A stretch of DNA of 64,000 nucleotides from Bifidobacterium boum (GCF_000741535.1 NZ_JGYQ01000013.1:1-64000); one strand, 5' to 3'. Positions 8,171 to 17,880 are shown, counted from the first letter of the stretch. Program-made: numbers and translations. Notes: a model not told the origin generated them from the letters alone.

Positions 8171-9826
8171 TTGAGCACACAGAACGACAACAAACAACCC
8201 CGCAAGCCGGCACATACCCCTGCAAACAAGCCGGCACGCGGGTCGGCGCGAACCAAAGCCCTGATCGCGAGCGCCCGACAGCCCTTGGATTCTGCGGATT
8301 CCTATCGTGACGGACATTTGAGTCGTACTGCGTTCGTCTCGCTTGTTATTCTCACGTTCATTACGTTTGTCGGCAATTTCACGCAACTTCAGCTCAGCTC
8401 CGCCCTGCCCACGATTGTCAAGGATTTTGGTGTGAGTGTGACGACCGGGCAATGGCTGACCTCAGTGTTTCAGCTGGTGATGGGTGTGATGGTGCCGTTG
8501 ACCGCGTATTTAACACGGCGATTCACTACGCGGCAGATTGTCGTCACATCCATGCTGGTGTTTACCGCCGGATCGTTGCTCGCTTGGCTTGGCCCGTCAT
8601 TCGTTGTTGTACTGTTCGGACGGATTCTTGAGGCGATTGGAACGGGCGTCATGTGGCCGGTGCTGCAAATCACCGTGTTTTCGATTTACCCGCTGTCGCG
8701 TCGCGGTCTGGCGATGGGTACTGTCGGCATGGCGATGAGTGTCGCTCCGGCGATTGGACCGGTGATTGGCGGTTGGCAGACTGATGCGAACGGCTGGCGT
8801 TCCATCTTCATGTCGCTGTCGGTTATCGGCTTGGTATCAGTGTTGCTCGCGTTTTTCGGGCTGCATAATTTCGGGCGTAGCGATTGCGACGCCAAGGCTG
8901 ATTTCTTCTCGGTGAGCTTGTCTGTTTTCGGGTTTGGCGGCCTGATGTTCGGGTTTACGAATATTGAGGCGCATCCGTTCACTCACCCGCTGGTTTGGGT
9001 GCCTATCGTTGTCGGCGTTGCGGGCATCGTGTGGTTTGTGGTGCGGCAGATTCATATGAGCATGGTGTATCAGGCTTGGGAGGCGTCGCACGAGTCGTCG
9101 TCCGGTTTGCGGCGTAGCCAATGGGCGCCAAAACCGGCGTTGCTGAACTTGGGTGTGCTCCGTAACCGGAGTTTCACGGTCGGAACCATCTGCGCCGCGT
9201 TGAGTTTTTTCGCGTTCAGTTCGATTATGGTGATTATCCCGCTGTATATCCAGAACGATCGCGGATATAGCGCGACCATGAGCGGCTTGATTATGCTGCC
9301 TGGGGCGATTGGCCAGTGTATCGCACAGTTCTGCGGCGGCAGGCTGCTTGACCGGTTCGGTGCGCGGCCCGTGGCGCTGGTTGGTTCGAGTACGCTGCTT
9401 ATCGGCACCATCATGATGAGTTTGATCGGCACGGATACGTGGATCTGGTGGGTGTCCATCTCACAGTTCACGAGGCAGATCGGTATGGGGCTTGTGCTTA
9501 TGCCCATCACTACGTGGTCGCTGAATTGTCTTGCCCGGCAGGAGGTTTCAGCCGGTTCGGCGGTCACCAATACGGTGCGGCAGATTGCCGGGGCGATCGG
9601 CGCGCCGGTGATGGTTATTACCATGGAGACCTTGACCCGCGTGTTCCATTCCGCCGGGCTCAATACGACACTCGCCAATATTGATGGGGTGAAATGGACG
9701 CTGCGCATCAGCGCGTGCTTCGTACTCGCCCAGCTGTTGCTCGTGATGTTCGGCGTGCGTGGTCAAGGCGCAGGGTCGGCGCGTGAAGCCGCGCAAGTCG
9801 CCTTGGGGAGGATTCGCACGCGGTGA
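8171..9826 (+). CDS. MFS multidrug exporter, DHA2 (14-TM) family
   Basis: Proton-coupled drug or metabolite exporter in the cytoplasmic membrane, 551 residues. About 14 hydrophobic segments follow a 50-residue polar N-terminus. Motif A-like RRFTTRQIV after TM2 and motif C-like AMSVAPAIGPVIGG in TM5 mark the antiporter group. Other features are LSSALPTIVKDFGV in TM1 and DRFGARPVALVG at the second-half loop. The start is taken as TTG because an in-frame TGA lies 15 nt upstream and no nearby ATG keeps the frame; GGTGAGG precedes it. Substrate unknown. No regulator gene is adjacent. Confidence 0.88.
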   Translation: MSTQNDNKQPRKPAHTPANKPARGSARTKALIASARQPLDSADSYRDGHLSRTAFVSLVILTFITFVGNFTQLQLSSALPTIVKDFGVSVTTGQWLTSVFQLVMGVMVPLTAYLTRRFTTRQIVVTSMLVFTAGSLLAWLGPSFVVVLFGRILEAIGTGVMWPVLQITVFSIYPLSRRGLAMGTVGMAMSVAPAIGPVIGGWQTDANGWRSIFMSLSVIGLVSVLLAFFGLHNFGRSDCDAKADFFSVSLSVFGFGGLMFGFTNIEAHPFTHPLVWVPIVVGVAGIVWFVVRQIHMSMVYQAWEASHESSSGLRRSQWAPKPALLNLGVLRNRSFTVGTICAALSFFAFSSIMVIIPLYIQNDRGYSATMSGLIMLPGAIGQCIAQFCGGRLLDRFGARPVALVGSSTLLIGTIMMSLIGTDTWIWWVSISQFTRQIGMGLVLMPITTWSLNCLARQEVSAGSAVTNTVRQIAGAIGAPVMVITMETLTRVFHSAGLNTTLANIDGVKWTLRISACFVLAQLLLVMFGVRGQGAGSAREAAQVALGRIRTR

Positions 9827-10168
9827 TATTCTCCGAATCACGCGGAAACCTTCCCGGTTCCCATCGTGTGGAAAAGATACCAAGGAATCAGACCGGCCGG
9901 AAGACAGGAGAGCGAATCAAGAATGGCGGAATACCGCCAATCTCCCAATCTGGGCACCCACGGGAAGCCCAACCGGCCGCCGCGCCACCTCCACGGTTAC
10001 GATATCGCACGCCAATGCGCACGGTGCGGAAAGGATACCGTCGAGGCGGCCCGGGGACGAGCGGGGAGAACCAGCCAGTGCCCTATCCTCGCACCGGCCA
10101 TATTCCCTCCGCCCGGACATGCGGAACGCGACAAACCGAACAAGGCAGCACTACGGCACATGTACCAA
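9827..10168. other. Convergent intergenic region holding a degenerate VWNRY-type repeat
   Basis: Between the MFS and Nramp 3' ends. Contains the repeat at 9860-10046 and a small hairpin TGGCGG-AATA-CCGCCA at 9924-9939 that could help terminate both genes. The long plus-strand frame through here runs antisense into the Nramp gene and is not believed to be a gene. Confidence 0.5.
9860..10046 (+). repeat. VWNRY-type dispersed repeat, degenerate copy
   Basis: Two sub-units start near 9860 (CCCATCGTGTGG, then AAAAGATACCAAGG) and near 10024 (GGTGCGGAAAGGATACCG). Order, spacing (about 160 bp) and sequence resemble the minus-strand element at 25100-25330. In one frame the first unit reads P-I-V-W-K-R-Y-Q-G-I, against P-I-V-W-N-R-Y-Q-E-I there. 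Confidence 0.5.
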
Positions 10169-11509
10169 TCATCCGCGCCCGGTCAGCGTCAGGTAGACGA
10201 GCACGATGTTCAACGCGATAATCAGACCGGCCACCGCCATAAACAACACGTGCTTGGCCATACCGTCACGATACCGTCCCATCAGCTCGGGGTCACGCGT
10301 ATAACGCATCAGCGGGATGATAGCGAACGGAATACCGATGGACAACACCACTTGCCCGACCACCAACGCATATGTGGGATTCGACGAAGACCAAAGCACC
10401 ACCAGCGCCGGGACCAGCGTCACCACTCGGCACGCCCACATCGGCGCGTGAATATGCAGCAGACCCCGCATGATCTCCGAGCCGGCGTATGTGCCGACCG
10501 ACGTGGATGACAATGACGAGGCGAGCAGCCCAATCGAGAAAATCGTTCCCACTGCTGGGCCAAGCGCCGTCTCAATCGCATGTTGAGCGCCCTCGATAGT
10601 GTCCGTGCCCTTCATGCCGTACAGGGAGTTGGCGGCCAATACCAGCAACGCCAGATTCACCGTTCCCGCCAATGCGAGCGCCCACACCACATCAATCTTC
10701 GATCCACGCAGCAACTGCCGGGTGTCCGGCTTCTCCTCGCCTGGAGCATAATGGTCGTTCACCAAGGTGGAATGCAAGTAAATCGCGTGCGGCATAACCG
10801 TCGCACCCAGGATGGACGAGGCCATAAGCACTGAGCCGGCGCCCTTGAACCGGGGAACCAGTCCACCCAACACTTCCTTGCCATTGGGCGGGTCCACGAA
10901 CAGCCCGGTAATAAATCCGAACGTAATCACCAACAGCAGCGCAATCACGATTTTTTCGAACAGGCGATGTGTCTTCCCGCCTTGGAACCACAGCAGAATC
11001 GTAGACACCAGCCCGATTACGCAACCGCCCAAGAACAACGGCAAGCCGAACAGCAGCCGCAATGCGATCGCCCCGCCGATCACTTCAGCGAGATCAGTGG
11101 CGATGGCAATGACCTCGGCTTGCATGAAGAACATGTATCGGCCGGCATCACTCATCCGCTCCCCCAAGATTTGCGGCAAGGATTTCCCCGTGACAATACC
11201 AAGCTTCGCGCTTTGATACTGGATGAGTACGCTCATCAGATTCGCCACAATCAGCACCCAAACCAGCAGATAGCCGTATCGGGCGCCCGACGTGATATTC
11301 GCCGCGACATTGCCCGGATCAACATAGGCGACCGCGGCGACGAACGCCGGGCCGAGAATCGAAGCGAGCGCATGCCCGTGATGATGCGCCGGCGCACCGC
11401 CTCCCCCAGTAGCCGTGCTTGCGTTGACGCTTACCTGCGATGCGGAACCCGTGCCCGTCTTGTGAACGGCACCATCCGCATGTTCTTGCTGATATTCCGA
11501 CTCGCTCAT
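10169..11509 (-). CDS. mntH: Nramp-family divalent metal (Mn2+/Fe2+) transporter
   Basis: Proton-coupled Mn2+/Fe2+ importer, 446 residues, about 11 membrane segments. The TM1 metal-binding motif is intact (AYVDPGNVAANI), as is the TM6 MPH motif (GATVMPHAIYLHS). A His-rich HHHGHA stretch precedes TM1 and may bind metal. The start ATG has only a weak GAGATGG upstream. It lies downstream of, and in the same direction as, the HNH nuclease gene. A TATAAC -10-like box overlapping that gene's stop codon suggests it has its own promoter. Metal identity is inferred from the family. Confidence 0.93.
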   Translation of the reverse strand: MSESEYQQEHADGAVHKTGTGSASQVSVNASTATGGGGAPAHHHGHALASILGPAFVAAVAYVDPGNVAANITSGARYGYLLVWVLIVANLMSVLIQYQSAKLGIVTGKSLPQILGERMSDAGRYMFFMQAEVIAIATDLAEVIGGAIALRLLFGLPLFLGGCVIGLVSTILLWFQGGKTHRLFEKIVIALLLVITFGFITGLFVDPPNGKEVLGGLVPRFKGAGSVLMASSILGATVMPHAIYLHSTLVNDHYAPGEEKPDTRQLLRGSKIDVVWALALAGTVNLALLVLAANSLYGMKGTDTIEGAQHAIETALGPAVGTIFSIGLLASSLSSTSVGTYAGSEIMRGLLHIHAPMWACRVVTLVPALVVLWSSSNPTYALVVGQVVLSIGIPFAIIPLMRYTRDPELMGRYRDGMAKHVLFMAVAGLIIALNIVLVYLTLTGRG

Positions 11510-11586
11510 GCCAAACCATCTCTCATGTCTCGTCGTCAGTGTGTCGTGCCCAGCCGGGGTGGCCGTCCGGACACCATGCCGCTAGT

Positions 11587-11592
11587 GTTATA
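11587..11592 (-). promoter_or_regulatory. Candidate -10 of mntH
   Basis: TATAAC overlapping the TAA of the nuclease gene, 78 nt before the mntH start. Two direct copies of TGTAAC (about 11602-11617) sit upstream where a -35 or a metal regulator could bind. Confidence 0.35.
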
Positions 11593-12457
11593 GGTCCGTT
11601 TTGTAACGCCATGTAACATGCCGTCGCAAACCGTGCTGAACCATTGTGCCATATGGCGACACGCCGTACACGGCGGGAGTGGGTTGCCGTGCTGACTGCC
11701 GTTCCGGGATACGCTGGCCGGGACAACCGCGAAGCACCGCGGCCATGGCTTCACGCTCCTGCGGGGTTACGCTCAGCTGATATGCCGCCTTCACTGTGAT
11801 CTGCAGCGTCACATACATGCAACGGAAGTCACTGTTCGTCGGCAACCAGTATGCGGCAGACGCTGACCCTTTCTCCTCATTGGCTTTGCCTTCAACAGCA
11901 AGCAGATTCATCGGATCGTTACCGAACCGGTACCGTTGCGCCCGGCTCCACGCGGATGCGCCGGAACGCCAAGCATTCTCCAAGGCCACCACATGGTCGA
12001 TCTGCACGTCGGCGCTTGATGTGGCGCCACGCGTGAACTTGATGGTCCGTCCGGTATACGGGTCTTCAAGCGTGCCGGAGCGCACCGTACAGCCGCCTGC
12101 GACGGTGAATCGCACGTCATGGAGATCCCTGGCCAGAATATCGTCGCGAATATCGCAACCGTTACCGTCATCGTCGGTCTGCCGATACCCGAATTCGTCT
12201 CGCTGATATCCTTTGCCGGATTGCCGAGCATCCACGGTAAGCGCATGCAGCACGTCAGCGACAGGACCAGACACCACATATTCGCCGGTGATGCGGGCGA
12301 CCGGAGTACTCACTCGCGGGAGCATCACGCCGACCAGTACGCCCACCAGTATTGCGGCGACGATCAGCACACCCGCCCGTGCCGCCGGCGAGCGCATACG
12401 TGAAGCGGAAAAACGCGTGTCGCAACGACGCGACGACCTTCCCCAACCCCTGTGCAT
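11588..12457 (-). CDS. Surface-anchored HNH endonuclease family protein (DUF1524-like)
   Basis: 289 residues. One N-terminal membrane segment (about 28-45) indicates export or anchoring. The C-terminal domain carries the DUF1524/HNH pattern: QIDHVVALENAWRSGA with the Asp-His pair, then FGNDPMNLLAVEGKANEEKG (conserved Asn-Asn/Lys helix) and AAYWLPTN. Cysteines in CDIRDD, GGCTVR, RCMYV and RGCPG may form disulfides, as expected for a secreted protein. The start was moved to the second ATG because GGAGGGG lies just before it. Secreted actinobacterial relatives are thought to degrade extracellular nucleic acid; activity here is inferred. Confidence 0.82.
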   Translation of the reverse strand: MHRGWGRSSRRCDTRFSASRMRSPAARAGVLIVAAILVGVLVGVMLPRVSTPVARITGEYVVSGPVADVLHALTVDARQSGKGYQRDEFGYRQTDDDGNGCDIRDDILARDLHDVRFTVAGGCTVRSGTLEDPYTGRTIKFTRGATSSADVQIDHVVALENAWRSGASAWSRAQRYRFGNDPMNLLAVEGKANEEKGSASAAYWLPTNSDFRCMYVTLQITVKAAYQLSVTPQEREAMAAVLRGCPGQRIPERQSARQPTPAVYGVSPYGTMVQHGLRRHVTWRYKTDL

Positions 12458-12807
12458 ATCCCCTCCCCCCATGGTCGGTGCGCACTGTCACGCGCCGCGG
12501 TCAAGCCGGGATGCGGCGCATATACCATGCGCATCATGTCAATGCTTACCCGTGAGCCACGCCCCCTGTGGTGCCACGGATGATTCGAAACTACCGTGCG
12601 GCGGGGACGGGAGGCGACACGCCTCGAATCGAGCGGATACAAGCGTTCGGTGTGTGACGGGTGGCAGCATGCCGGCATACAACGGCGCATCGCCCGTGCT
12701 TGAGTGGTGTTCAGCACGGGCGATGCGGATAGTCAGAGTCAAACGGGTTACCTGCCGGGTGGACCGTTCAGTCGGCCACTTGACCCTCTGGAGAATCCTC
12801 TGGGGGA
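12458..12807. other. Intergenic region downstream of the binding-protein gene
   Basis: Contains a perfect 15-bp hairpin (12686-12727) and upstream sequence of the nuclease gene. No gene is supported; antisense frames here lack start signals. Confidence 0.5.
12686..12727 (-). terminator. Perfect 15-bp hairpin downstream of the binding-protein gene
   Basis: CGCATCGCCCGTGCT (12686-12700) is the exact reverse complement of 12713-12727, with a 12-nt loop. It lies 80 nt past the stop of the leftward gene. No long U tract, but the stem is very stable. Confidence 0.6.
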
Positions 12808-14109
12808 TCAGGACACTTTGCCGGACTGCAAGTGGTCGAACACCGGCTTGTTGTTCTCATCGAACTTGTACACGCCGATATTCGCGCTGGACGGGTCATG
12901 ATCCTTGTTGAACGGTCCGATACCGGTCAGGCCTTGGTACTGGATGGACTTACCGCTCTTGAGCAATGCCAGGCATTCCTTGTAGCTCTTGCACTTGGTG
13001 CCGCCATCAGCGCCGGAAACCGCAGGCAAGTTGTTTTTGATGGTTTCGCCATCAGCGGCTTTGCCTTTCTGGGCTGCGAGCGCAGCGAGAACCGTTGCGT
13101 CATAGGTTTCGGCAGCGTAGGTGAAGTTTTTCACCGAGGAGTCGATGGATTTGACACGCTTCTGGAATGCGTCACTGGCTTCGGCTCCAGGAATGGTTGC
13201 GGGATCGCCCTTGAGGACACCGGCAGTGAAATCGCCGGAATAATCCTGAGTGTTGCCATCGGTCAAGTAGAGCTTGTTGGTATTGACACCCTGGCTGATC
13301 ATCTCCTTGACAATCTGCTTGGTCTGGTCGAAGGCGATGACGAGGATCGCGTCGGGCTTCGCGGCCTTCAATGTGGTGACCAGCGAGGAGAAGTTCGTTT
13401 CCGTCGGGTCAAAGGTTTCGGTCTTGCCATAGACGATGTCAACATTGCTGTTGGCGAGCGTGTTGACAATCACCTTGCGCAGGCCGGTACCATACTCGTC
13501 GTTGAAGACGGCGATGGCGAGTTTCTGGACTCCATCCTGTTCGATGACATTGCTCATGACCGCGCCTTGCACACCGTCCGGGGCGATGGTGCGGAAGAAG
13601 TACGGATCGATGCCGGATAGGCTTGGCGAGGTTGCGCCCACGGAGATCACCGGGACTTTCGAGCCGGCGGCCTGCTTGTAGATGTTCTTGGTCACTGAGC
13701 TGGATGGTGAGCCGATAATCGCCCCCGGCTTCTTGGCGAGCAGGGATTGGACGCCGGACGTGTTCTGGTCGGCGTGATCGGCATCAGAGGAATCAGCGAT
13801 GGCGGTATTCACATTCTTGCCGAGCACACCACCGGCAGCATTGATGTCTTTGATCGCAAGCTTGAATGCGGCGACCGTATCAGGACCAAGATAGGACAGA
13901 CTGCCGGTTTCCGGGAAGAAACCGCCGAGTGTCAGCGCTCCCGAACCGGAGGAAGACGGGCCGGACGATGAGGAACCGGAACCGCATGCCGTCAAGCCGG
14001 ACAATCCGATTGCCGCGGCGGCGACCAACGCGGTCGCACGCACCGCCATGCGGGTGGAGCGGCGGGGGTGCACGTGCCCAGTGTCAGTGTATCCAATGAA
14101 TCCAGTCAT
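12808..14109 (-). CDS. Branched-chain amino acid-type ABC transporter substrate-binding lipoprotein
   Basis: Periplasmic-binding-protein-fold lipoprotein, 433 residues. The N-terminus has an Arg-rich n-region, a hydrophobic stretch and the lipobox LTAC, followed by a Ser/Gly linker. The mature part is a Leu/Ile/Val-receptor (Peripla_BP_6) domain: GGFFPETGSLSYLGPD, KLAIKDINAAGGVLG, IGSPSSSVTKN, and SVGATSPSLSG for ligand contact. The ATG at 14109 has AAAGGAAG before it; the longer upstream frame is not needed. No permease or ATPase gene is adjacent, so it must use components encoded elsewhere. The ligand may be a branched-chain amino acid or another small amide or acid. Confidence 0.9.
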   Translation of the reverse strand: MTGFIGYTDTGHVHPRRSTRMAVRATALVAAAAIGLSGLTACGSGSSSSGPSSSGSGALTLGGFFPETGSLSYLGPDTVAAFKLAIKDINAAGGVLGKNVNTAIADSSDADHADQNTSGVQSLLAKKPGAIIGSPSSSVTKNIYKQAAGSKVPVISVGATSPSLSGIDPYFFRTIAPDGVQGAVMSNVIEQDGVQKLAIAVFNDEYGTGLRKVIVNTLANSNVDIVYGKTETFDPTETNFSSLVTTLKAAKPDAILVIAFDQTKQIVKEMISQGVNTNKLYLTDGNTQDYSGDFTAGVLKGDPATIPGAEASDAFQKRVKSIDSSVKNFTYAAETYDATVLAALAAQKGKAADGETIKNNLPAVSGADGGTKCKSYKECLALLKSGKSIQYQGLTGIGPFNKDHDPSSANIGVYKFDENNKPVFDHLQSGKVS

Positions 14110-14357
14110 GATATCTTCCTTTCTTCTGCTTTCCCAAACAATCCGCTGCCCCGAGGCTGAATCGGCTGCGCTGGATAATGTTTTCCTGCGTGACGTCGGA
14201 GTGTTGTGTTGCACCCAATTGTGCGAATTGAACATTTCCCAACCGTTCCCCTCCAGCAACATCACTGTTGCCGAACACGCACGATGCGTAACAGAGAGCG
14301 TACAGGCCGGAATCCGCTTCGTGTGTTCCGTGGCATCGATTTCGTGGGGTGATGCTG

Positions 14358-14378
14358 ATTGTGTGGAACAGTAACCGA
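14358..14378 (+). repeat. VWNRY-type repeat core, plus orientation
   Basis: ATTGTGTGGAACAGTAACC reads I-V-W-N-S-N. GTGTGGAACAG here is the exact inverse of the segment at 14482-14492. Confidence 0.4.
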
Positions 14379-14473
14379 CCCGATGATGGCGCCGGCGGGA
14401 CGGGCCGACCGTCGAAAACCGCACGATTCCAATGATTTTCATATCGACGGTCTTGATCTCGCGTCCGGATATC

Positions 14474-14496
14474 AACGGTATCTGTTCCACACTGTT
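14474..14496 (-). repeat. VWNRY-type repeat core, minus orientation
   Basis: On the minus strand ACAGTGTGGAACAGATACC followed by GT reads T-V-W-N-R-Y-R and differs at one base from the unit at about 25112-25134. The frame stops right after the core. Confidence 0.5.
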
Positions 14497-14553
14497 GGAA
14501 TCAGGCTATGGTTCGCACGCTGCGGAACCGGGAACCATGATGCGAGCGAACGC

Positions 14554-16332
14554 TCACGCGGTCGCAGCCCGTGCGAGGCTCTGAGCGACACGTTCGCTGA
14601 TGGCATCCGGCTGCGAGACAGTCACTCGCATCGCACAGTTCTGAGCGATAACAGCCCCTGCCAACGATTTCGACAGCGCCTCCCCCTTGCCGGCGCCATC
14701 GGCTATACCACCGTCATCAAGCATGGCACCGCCGATGATGCGTTCCGTGTCATCGCGCCCGGCATGACGCCCATCGCCACTGCCAGATACGCGGAATTCC
14801 GGCAAAAACCTGTCGCCATCAGCCACGCGGATATGCTCTTGCGCAAGAATTCGTAGTGCGGTCGCCGGATCACGTACCGGCAGCCACATGTTGAATCCGC
14901 TCCCAGGAATGGTTTCAAGTCCGAATCGTTCAAGCAGCACTGCCATGGTCTTGCGCCGGAGCGCATAGGTGTGTCGCGCACTGGTAATAGTCGCGTACGC
15001 TTGACGGTCGGCAAGCATCTCGCACAGGAGCTCCTGAAGGAATCGGCTCACCCAGCCGGCTCCCAGTCGTCTGCGTTCCACGATGGCATCGACCGCGTCA
15101 CGTGGCCCTGACAGTGCGGCGAGTCGCAGATCTGGCCCATGGGATTTGGAAAAACTGCGGATGTGAACCACCCGATCCGGCATCAACGATCCCAACGACA
15201 CCGCGAACACGTCGGCGACCATGCCGGCGCTGTCATCCTCGACGACAAGCGGAATGTCACGTCCGGCAGCCTCCTGCTCCCAAATACGCAGCACTCGCGC
15301 AATCGCTGACAGGCGTTGCGTCGTATAGCTGATGCCGGTCGGATTCTGGGCGCGTGGCTGAAGAATCATCATGCTGACACGTCGCTTTGAATCATGCGAT
15401 GCCCCGCCAGGAGTGCCGAACCGTTCCAGCACGTCAAGCAGGCATTGCGGATCCATACCTTCCTCATCGACCGGCACGCCGACGGCAATCGCCCCGCGCT
15501 CGCGCAGCACGTCAAGAATGAAGGGGTATGTAGGCGATTCGACGACCACGACATCACCATGCCGGACGAATGCGGCGATGGCGAGCGCCAGTCCGTCTCC
15601 CGCGCCGGAAACCATGGTCATCGCTTGCGGGTCGTACGGCCAGTCGGCGCGTAGTTCCTCTTCCAGCATGGGCAGGATGGTCGGCCCGGTGTATGAGTTG
15701 ACGAAGGCCCGCCGGTTGCCGAGGCGGGCCAGGTATGGGCGGATGGTCGGTAGGAGCGTGTTGTCTGGTGTGCCACGGGACAGGTCAATGACTGGGATGT
15801 GTGCGGCGGCAGGTATTCCATCGGCACGGGAGCGTGACCGTGATGACGTTTCGCGAACTCCTGCCGTAGGATTGTCGGTTCTCTGCGCCTGTGATGGCAC
15901 GGCGGAATCGGCTGTACTGGAATGCGTGGTCATCCACGTGGCGCCGATCGGGCTGTTGGCCGTGCTGTTGGTAAATATGGCGGATGTTGGTGGGGCGGTG
16001 ACTTCGGATAGGGCTTGCGGCAGGACGAACGTGCCGGCGCGTCCCCGTGAGCGGACGACTCCGGACCGGGCGAGCATATGGTAGGCGGAGGAGACGGTGG
16101 CGGGGCTGACGTGGAGTGTTTCGGCGAGCGCACGGACGGTTGGCAGGCGGGTTCCTTCCGTAAGGACTTCGGTGGATACGAGAGTGGTGAGGGATTCGAC
16201 GATGCGTTGCGGAGTGGCTGAGGCGGTTTGGGTGCGTACGAATCCTGCGAGGCGTTCGGCTTCGATGGTGGCGGGTGGCCTGCCTGCGGTTTGGACATGA
16301 TGGGCGTCATGGTGATTGTGTTCCGTAATCAT
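14554..16332 (-). CDS. MocR/PdxR-type transcriptional regulator (GntR wHTH fused to aminotransferase fold)
   Basis: 592 residues. The N-terminal GntR helix-turn-helix (about 50-115) includes GTRLPTVRALAETLHVSPATVSSAYHML in spaced form. A low-complexity Ser/Thr/Arg linker follows (about 120-175), then a class I aminotransferase domain. IRSFSKSHGPDLRLAALSGP supplies the PLP-binding lysine, and VVEDDSAG and LQPRAQNPTG are typical cofactor-contact motifs. GGGAGGG precedes the ATG. It is divergent from the class III aminotransferase at 16555, and MocR proteins usually control a divergent neighbour, so that gene and the following dehydrogenase are the likely targets. Longer than usual (about 480) because of the linker. 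Confidence 0.88.
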   Translation of the reverse strand: MITEHNHHDAHHVQTAGRPPATIEAERLAGFVRTQTASATPQRIVESLTTLVSTEVLTEGTRLPTVRALAETLHVSPATVSSAYHMLARSGVVRSRGRAGTFVLPQALSEVTAPPTSAIFTNSTANSPIGATWMTTHSSTADSAVPSQAQRTDNPTAGVRETSSRSRSRADGIPAAAHIPVIDLSRGTPDNTLLPTIRPYLARLGNRRAFVNSYTGPTILPMLEEELRADWPYDPQAMTMVSGAGDGLALAIAAFVRHGDVVVVESPTYPFILDVLRERGAIAVGVPVDEEGMDPQCLLDVLERFGTPGGASHDSKRRVSMMILQPRAQNPTGISYTTQRLSAIARVLRIWEQEAAGRDIPLVVEDDSAGMVADVFAVSLGSLMPDRVVHIRSFSKSHGPDLRLAALSGPRDAVDAIVERRRLGAGWVSRFLQELLCEMLADRQAYATITSARHTYALRRKTMAVLLERFGLETIPGSGFNMWLPVRDPATALRILAQEHIRVADGDRFLPEFRVSGSGDGRHAGRDDTERIIGGAMLDDGGIADGAGKGEALSKSLAGAVIAQNCAMRVTVSQPDAISERVAQSLARAATA

Positions 16333-16448
16333 TTCACCCTCCCGTGTTCCGGTTGCGTTGCCGACCGGTTTTGTGCATGCGTCGTTGTGACATTCTCAGT
16401 ATGGCCAATGCCCGTTATTCCGGTGTTTCAGTCTGGTACACAACAGGA

Positions 16449-16476
16449 AATGTCTAAGTAAATCCTGTAATGTCCA
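16449..16476. promoter_or_regulatory. Candidate MocR operator: direct repeat AATGTCYA
   Basis: AATGTCTA (16449-16456) and AATGTCCA (16469-16476) are spaced 20 bp apart between the divergent MocR and aminotransferase genes. MocR proteins such as GabR bind direct repeats. No footprint is available. Confidence 0.35.
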
Positions 16477-16554
16477 TCGCTCACAATGCCAAATGCAATG
16501 ACCAATGTACGAAGACCGGCAGGCCGCCGGAACCGTTCGAGGAAAGGACAGATC

Positions 16555-17880
16555 ATGGGACATGATTGCTCGGCAGATGAGACGATCTGGGATGACGCCT
16601 ATGCGTTGGACCGCGCGCATGTGTTCCACTCGTGGCACGCGCAGCGCGATCTTCACCCGACTGAGGTGGTCACAGGGCATGGCGTGTGGCTCAACTATGC
16701 GGATGGACGTGAGATGCTGGACTTCACCAGCCAGCAGGTCAACGTGAATATCGGCTACCAGCATCCCGCGGTTGTCGAGGGCATCAAGAAACAGGCCGAA
16801 CTACTTGCCACCATCGGCCCTGATTACGCGAACCTCGCCCGCGGCCGAGCGGCATCACTGGTCGCCCGTCGCGCACCTGAAGGCTTTGACAAGGTGTTCT
16901 TCACGAACGCGGGCGCCGACGCGAACGAGAATGCCATGCGCGCGGCACGCCTGGTCACCGGGCGAGACAAGATCCTCTCTTCCTACCGCTGCTACCACGG
17001 CAATACGGGCGCGGCGATCAGCGCGACCGGCGACTGGCGGCGCAAGCCCAACGATTATGCGCGTGGTCATGTCCACTTCTTCACGCCGTACTTGTATCGT
17101 TCCGAATTCTTCGCTACCACGCAGGAGGAGGAATGTGAGCGGGCTTTGACGCATCTTGAGCATGTGATCGAATTCGAGGGGCCGGACACCATCGCCGCCG
17201 TGCTGCTGGAATCGATCCCCGGCACCGCGGGCATCATCATCCCGCCGAAGGATTATTTCAAGGGCGTGCGCGAAATCACCCGCAAATACGGCATTCTGAT
17301 GATCACCGACGAGGTGATGGCCGGCTTCGGGCGCACCGGATTCTGGTTCGCACTCGACGACTACGATTACACGCCGGATATCATCACCTTCGCCAAAGGC
17401 TGCAATTCCGGGTATGTACCGGCCGGTGGCGTGATCATGTCGAAGCCGGTCGCCGCGTATTTCGATGATGTTGTCTTCCCCGGAGGCCTGACGTATTCCG
17501 GGCATCCGCTGGCGATGGGAGCAATCGTGGCAACGCAGGAGGCGATGGAGCGCGAGCATATCGTCGACAACGCGCATGATGTCGGCCGGGATGTGCTCGG
17601 ACCCGGTCTTGAAGCGTTGGTCGAGCATCATCCCACCATCGGTGAGGTGCGCGGCAAGGGCGTGTTCTGGGCGGTGGAGCTGGTCGCCGACCGCGCCACC
17701 AAGGAGCCGCTCGATGACGCCAGTATGCAGCGGATCGTTGCGGAAGCGGACAAGCTGAACCTGGTGCTCGGCGTGCACAACAACCGCATCCACGTGACCC
17801 CGCCCTGCGTGATCAGCGCCGAAGAGGCCGCGGAAGGCGTCGCCAGGCTTGACAAGGCGCTGACTGCCGCCGGATGCTGA
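16555..17880 (+). CDS. Class III (omega-amino acid) PLP-dependent aminotransferase
   Basis: 441 residues, PLP fold type I, subgroup of GABA, beta-alanine and other omega-amino acid transaminases. Motifs: FTSQQVNVNIGYQHP near the start, VFFTNAGADANENAMRAAR (phosphate-binding loop), YRCYHGNTGAA, LMITDEVMAGFGRTG (Asp pairing with the pyridine nitrogen), ITFAKGCNSGYVPAGGV (Schiff-base lysine), FPGGLTYSGHP and the C-terminal VTPPCVISAEE. The ATG at 16555 has AGGAAAGGAC upstream. A dehydrogenase follows after 58 nt and a MocR regulator is divergent, suggesting a small regulated amino-acid or polyamine utilisation unit. The real donor and acceptor are unknown. Confidence 0.88.
   Translation: MGHDCSADETIWDDAYALDRAHVFHSWHAQRDLHPTEVVTGHGVWLNYADGREMLDFTSQQVNVNIGYQHPAVVEGIKKQAELLATIGPDYANLARGRAASLVARRAPEGFDKVFFTNAGADANENAMRAARLVTGRDKILSSYRCYHGNTGAAISATGDWRRKPNDYARGHVHFFTPYLYRSEFFATTQEEECERALTHLEHVIEFEGPDTIAAVLLESIPGTAGIIIPPKDYFKGVREITRKYGILMITDEVMAGFGRTGFWFALDDYDYTPDIITFAKGCNSGYVPAGGVIMSKPVAAYFDDVVFPGGLTYSGHPLAMGAIVATQEAMEREHIVDNAHDVGRDVLGPGLEALVEHHPTIGEVRGKGVFWAVELVADRATKEPLDDASMQRIVAEADKLNLVLGVHNNRIHVTPPCVISAEEAAEGVARLDKALTAAGC

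Larger units (their letters stand above)
14110..14553. other. Intergenic region between the binding-protein and MocR genes
   Basis: Contains two copies of the VWNRY-type repeat in opposite orientation and the unassigned promoter of the binding-protein gene. No other gene seen. Confidence 0.45.

Noticed and set aside
9866-10510. 214-codon plus-strand open frame
   Set aside because: Its 3' half is antisense to mntH, and the 5' part is explained by the dispersed repeat.
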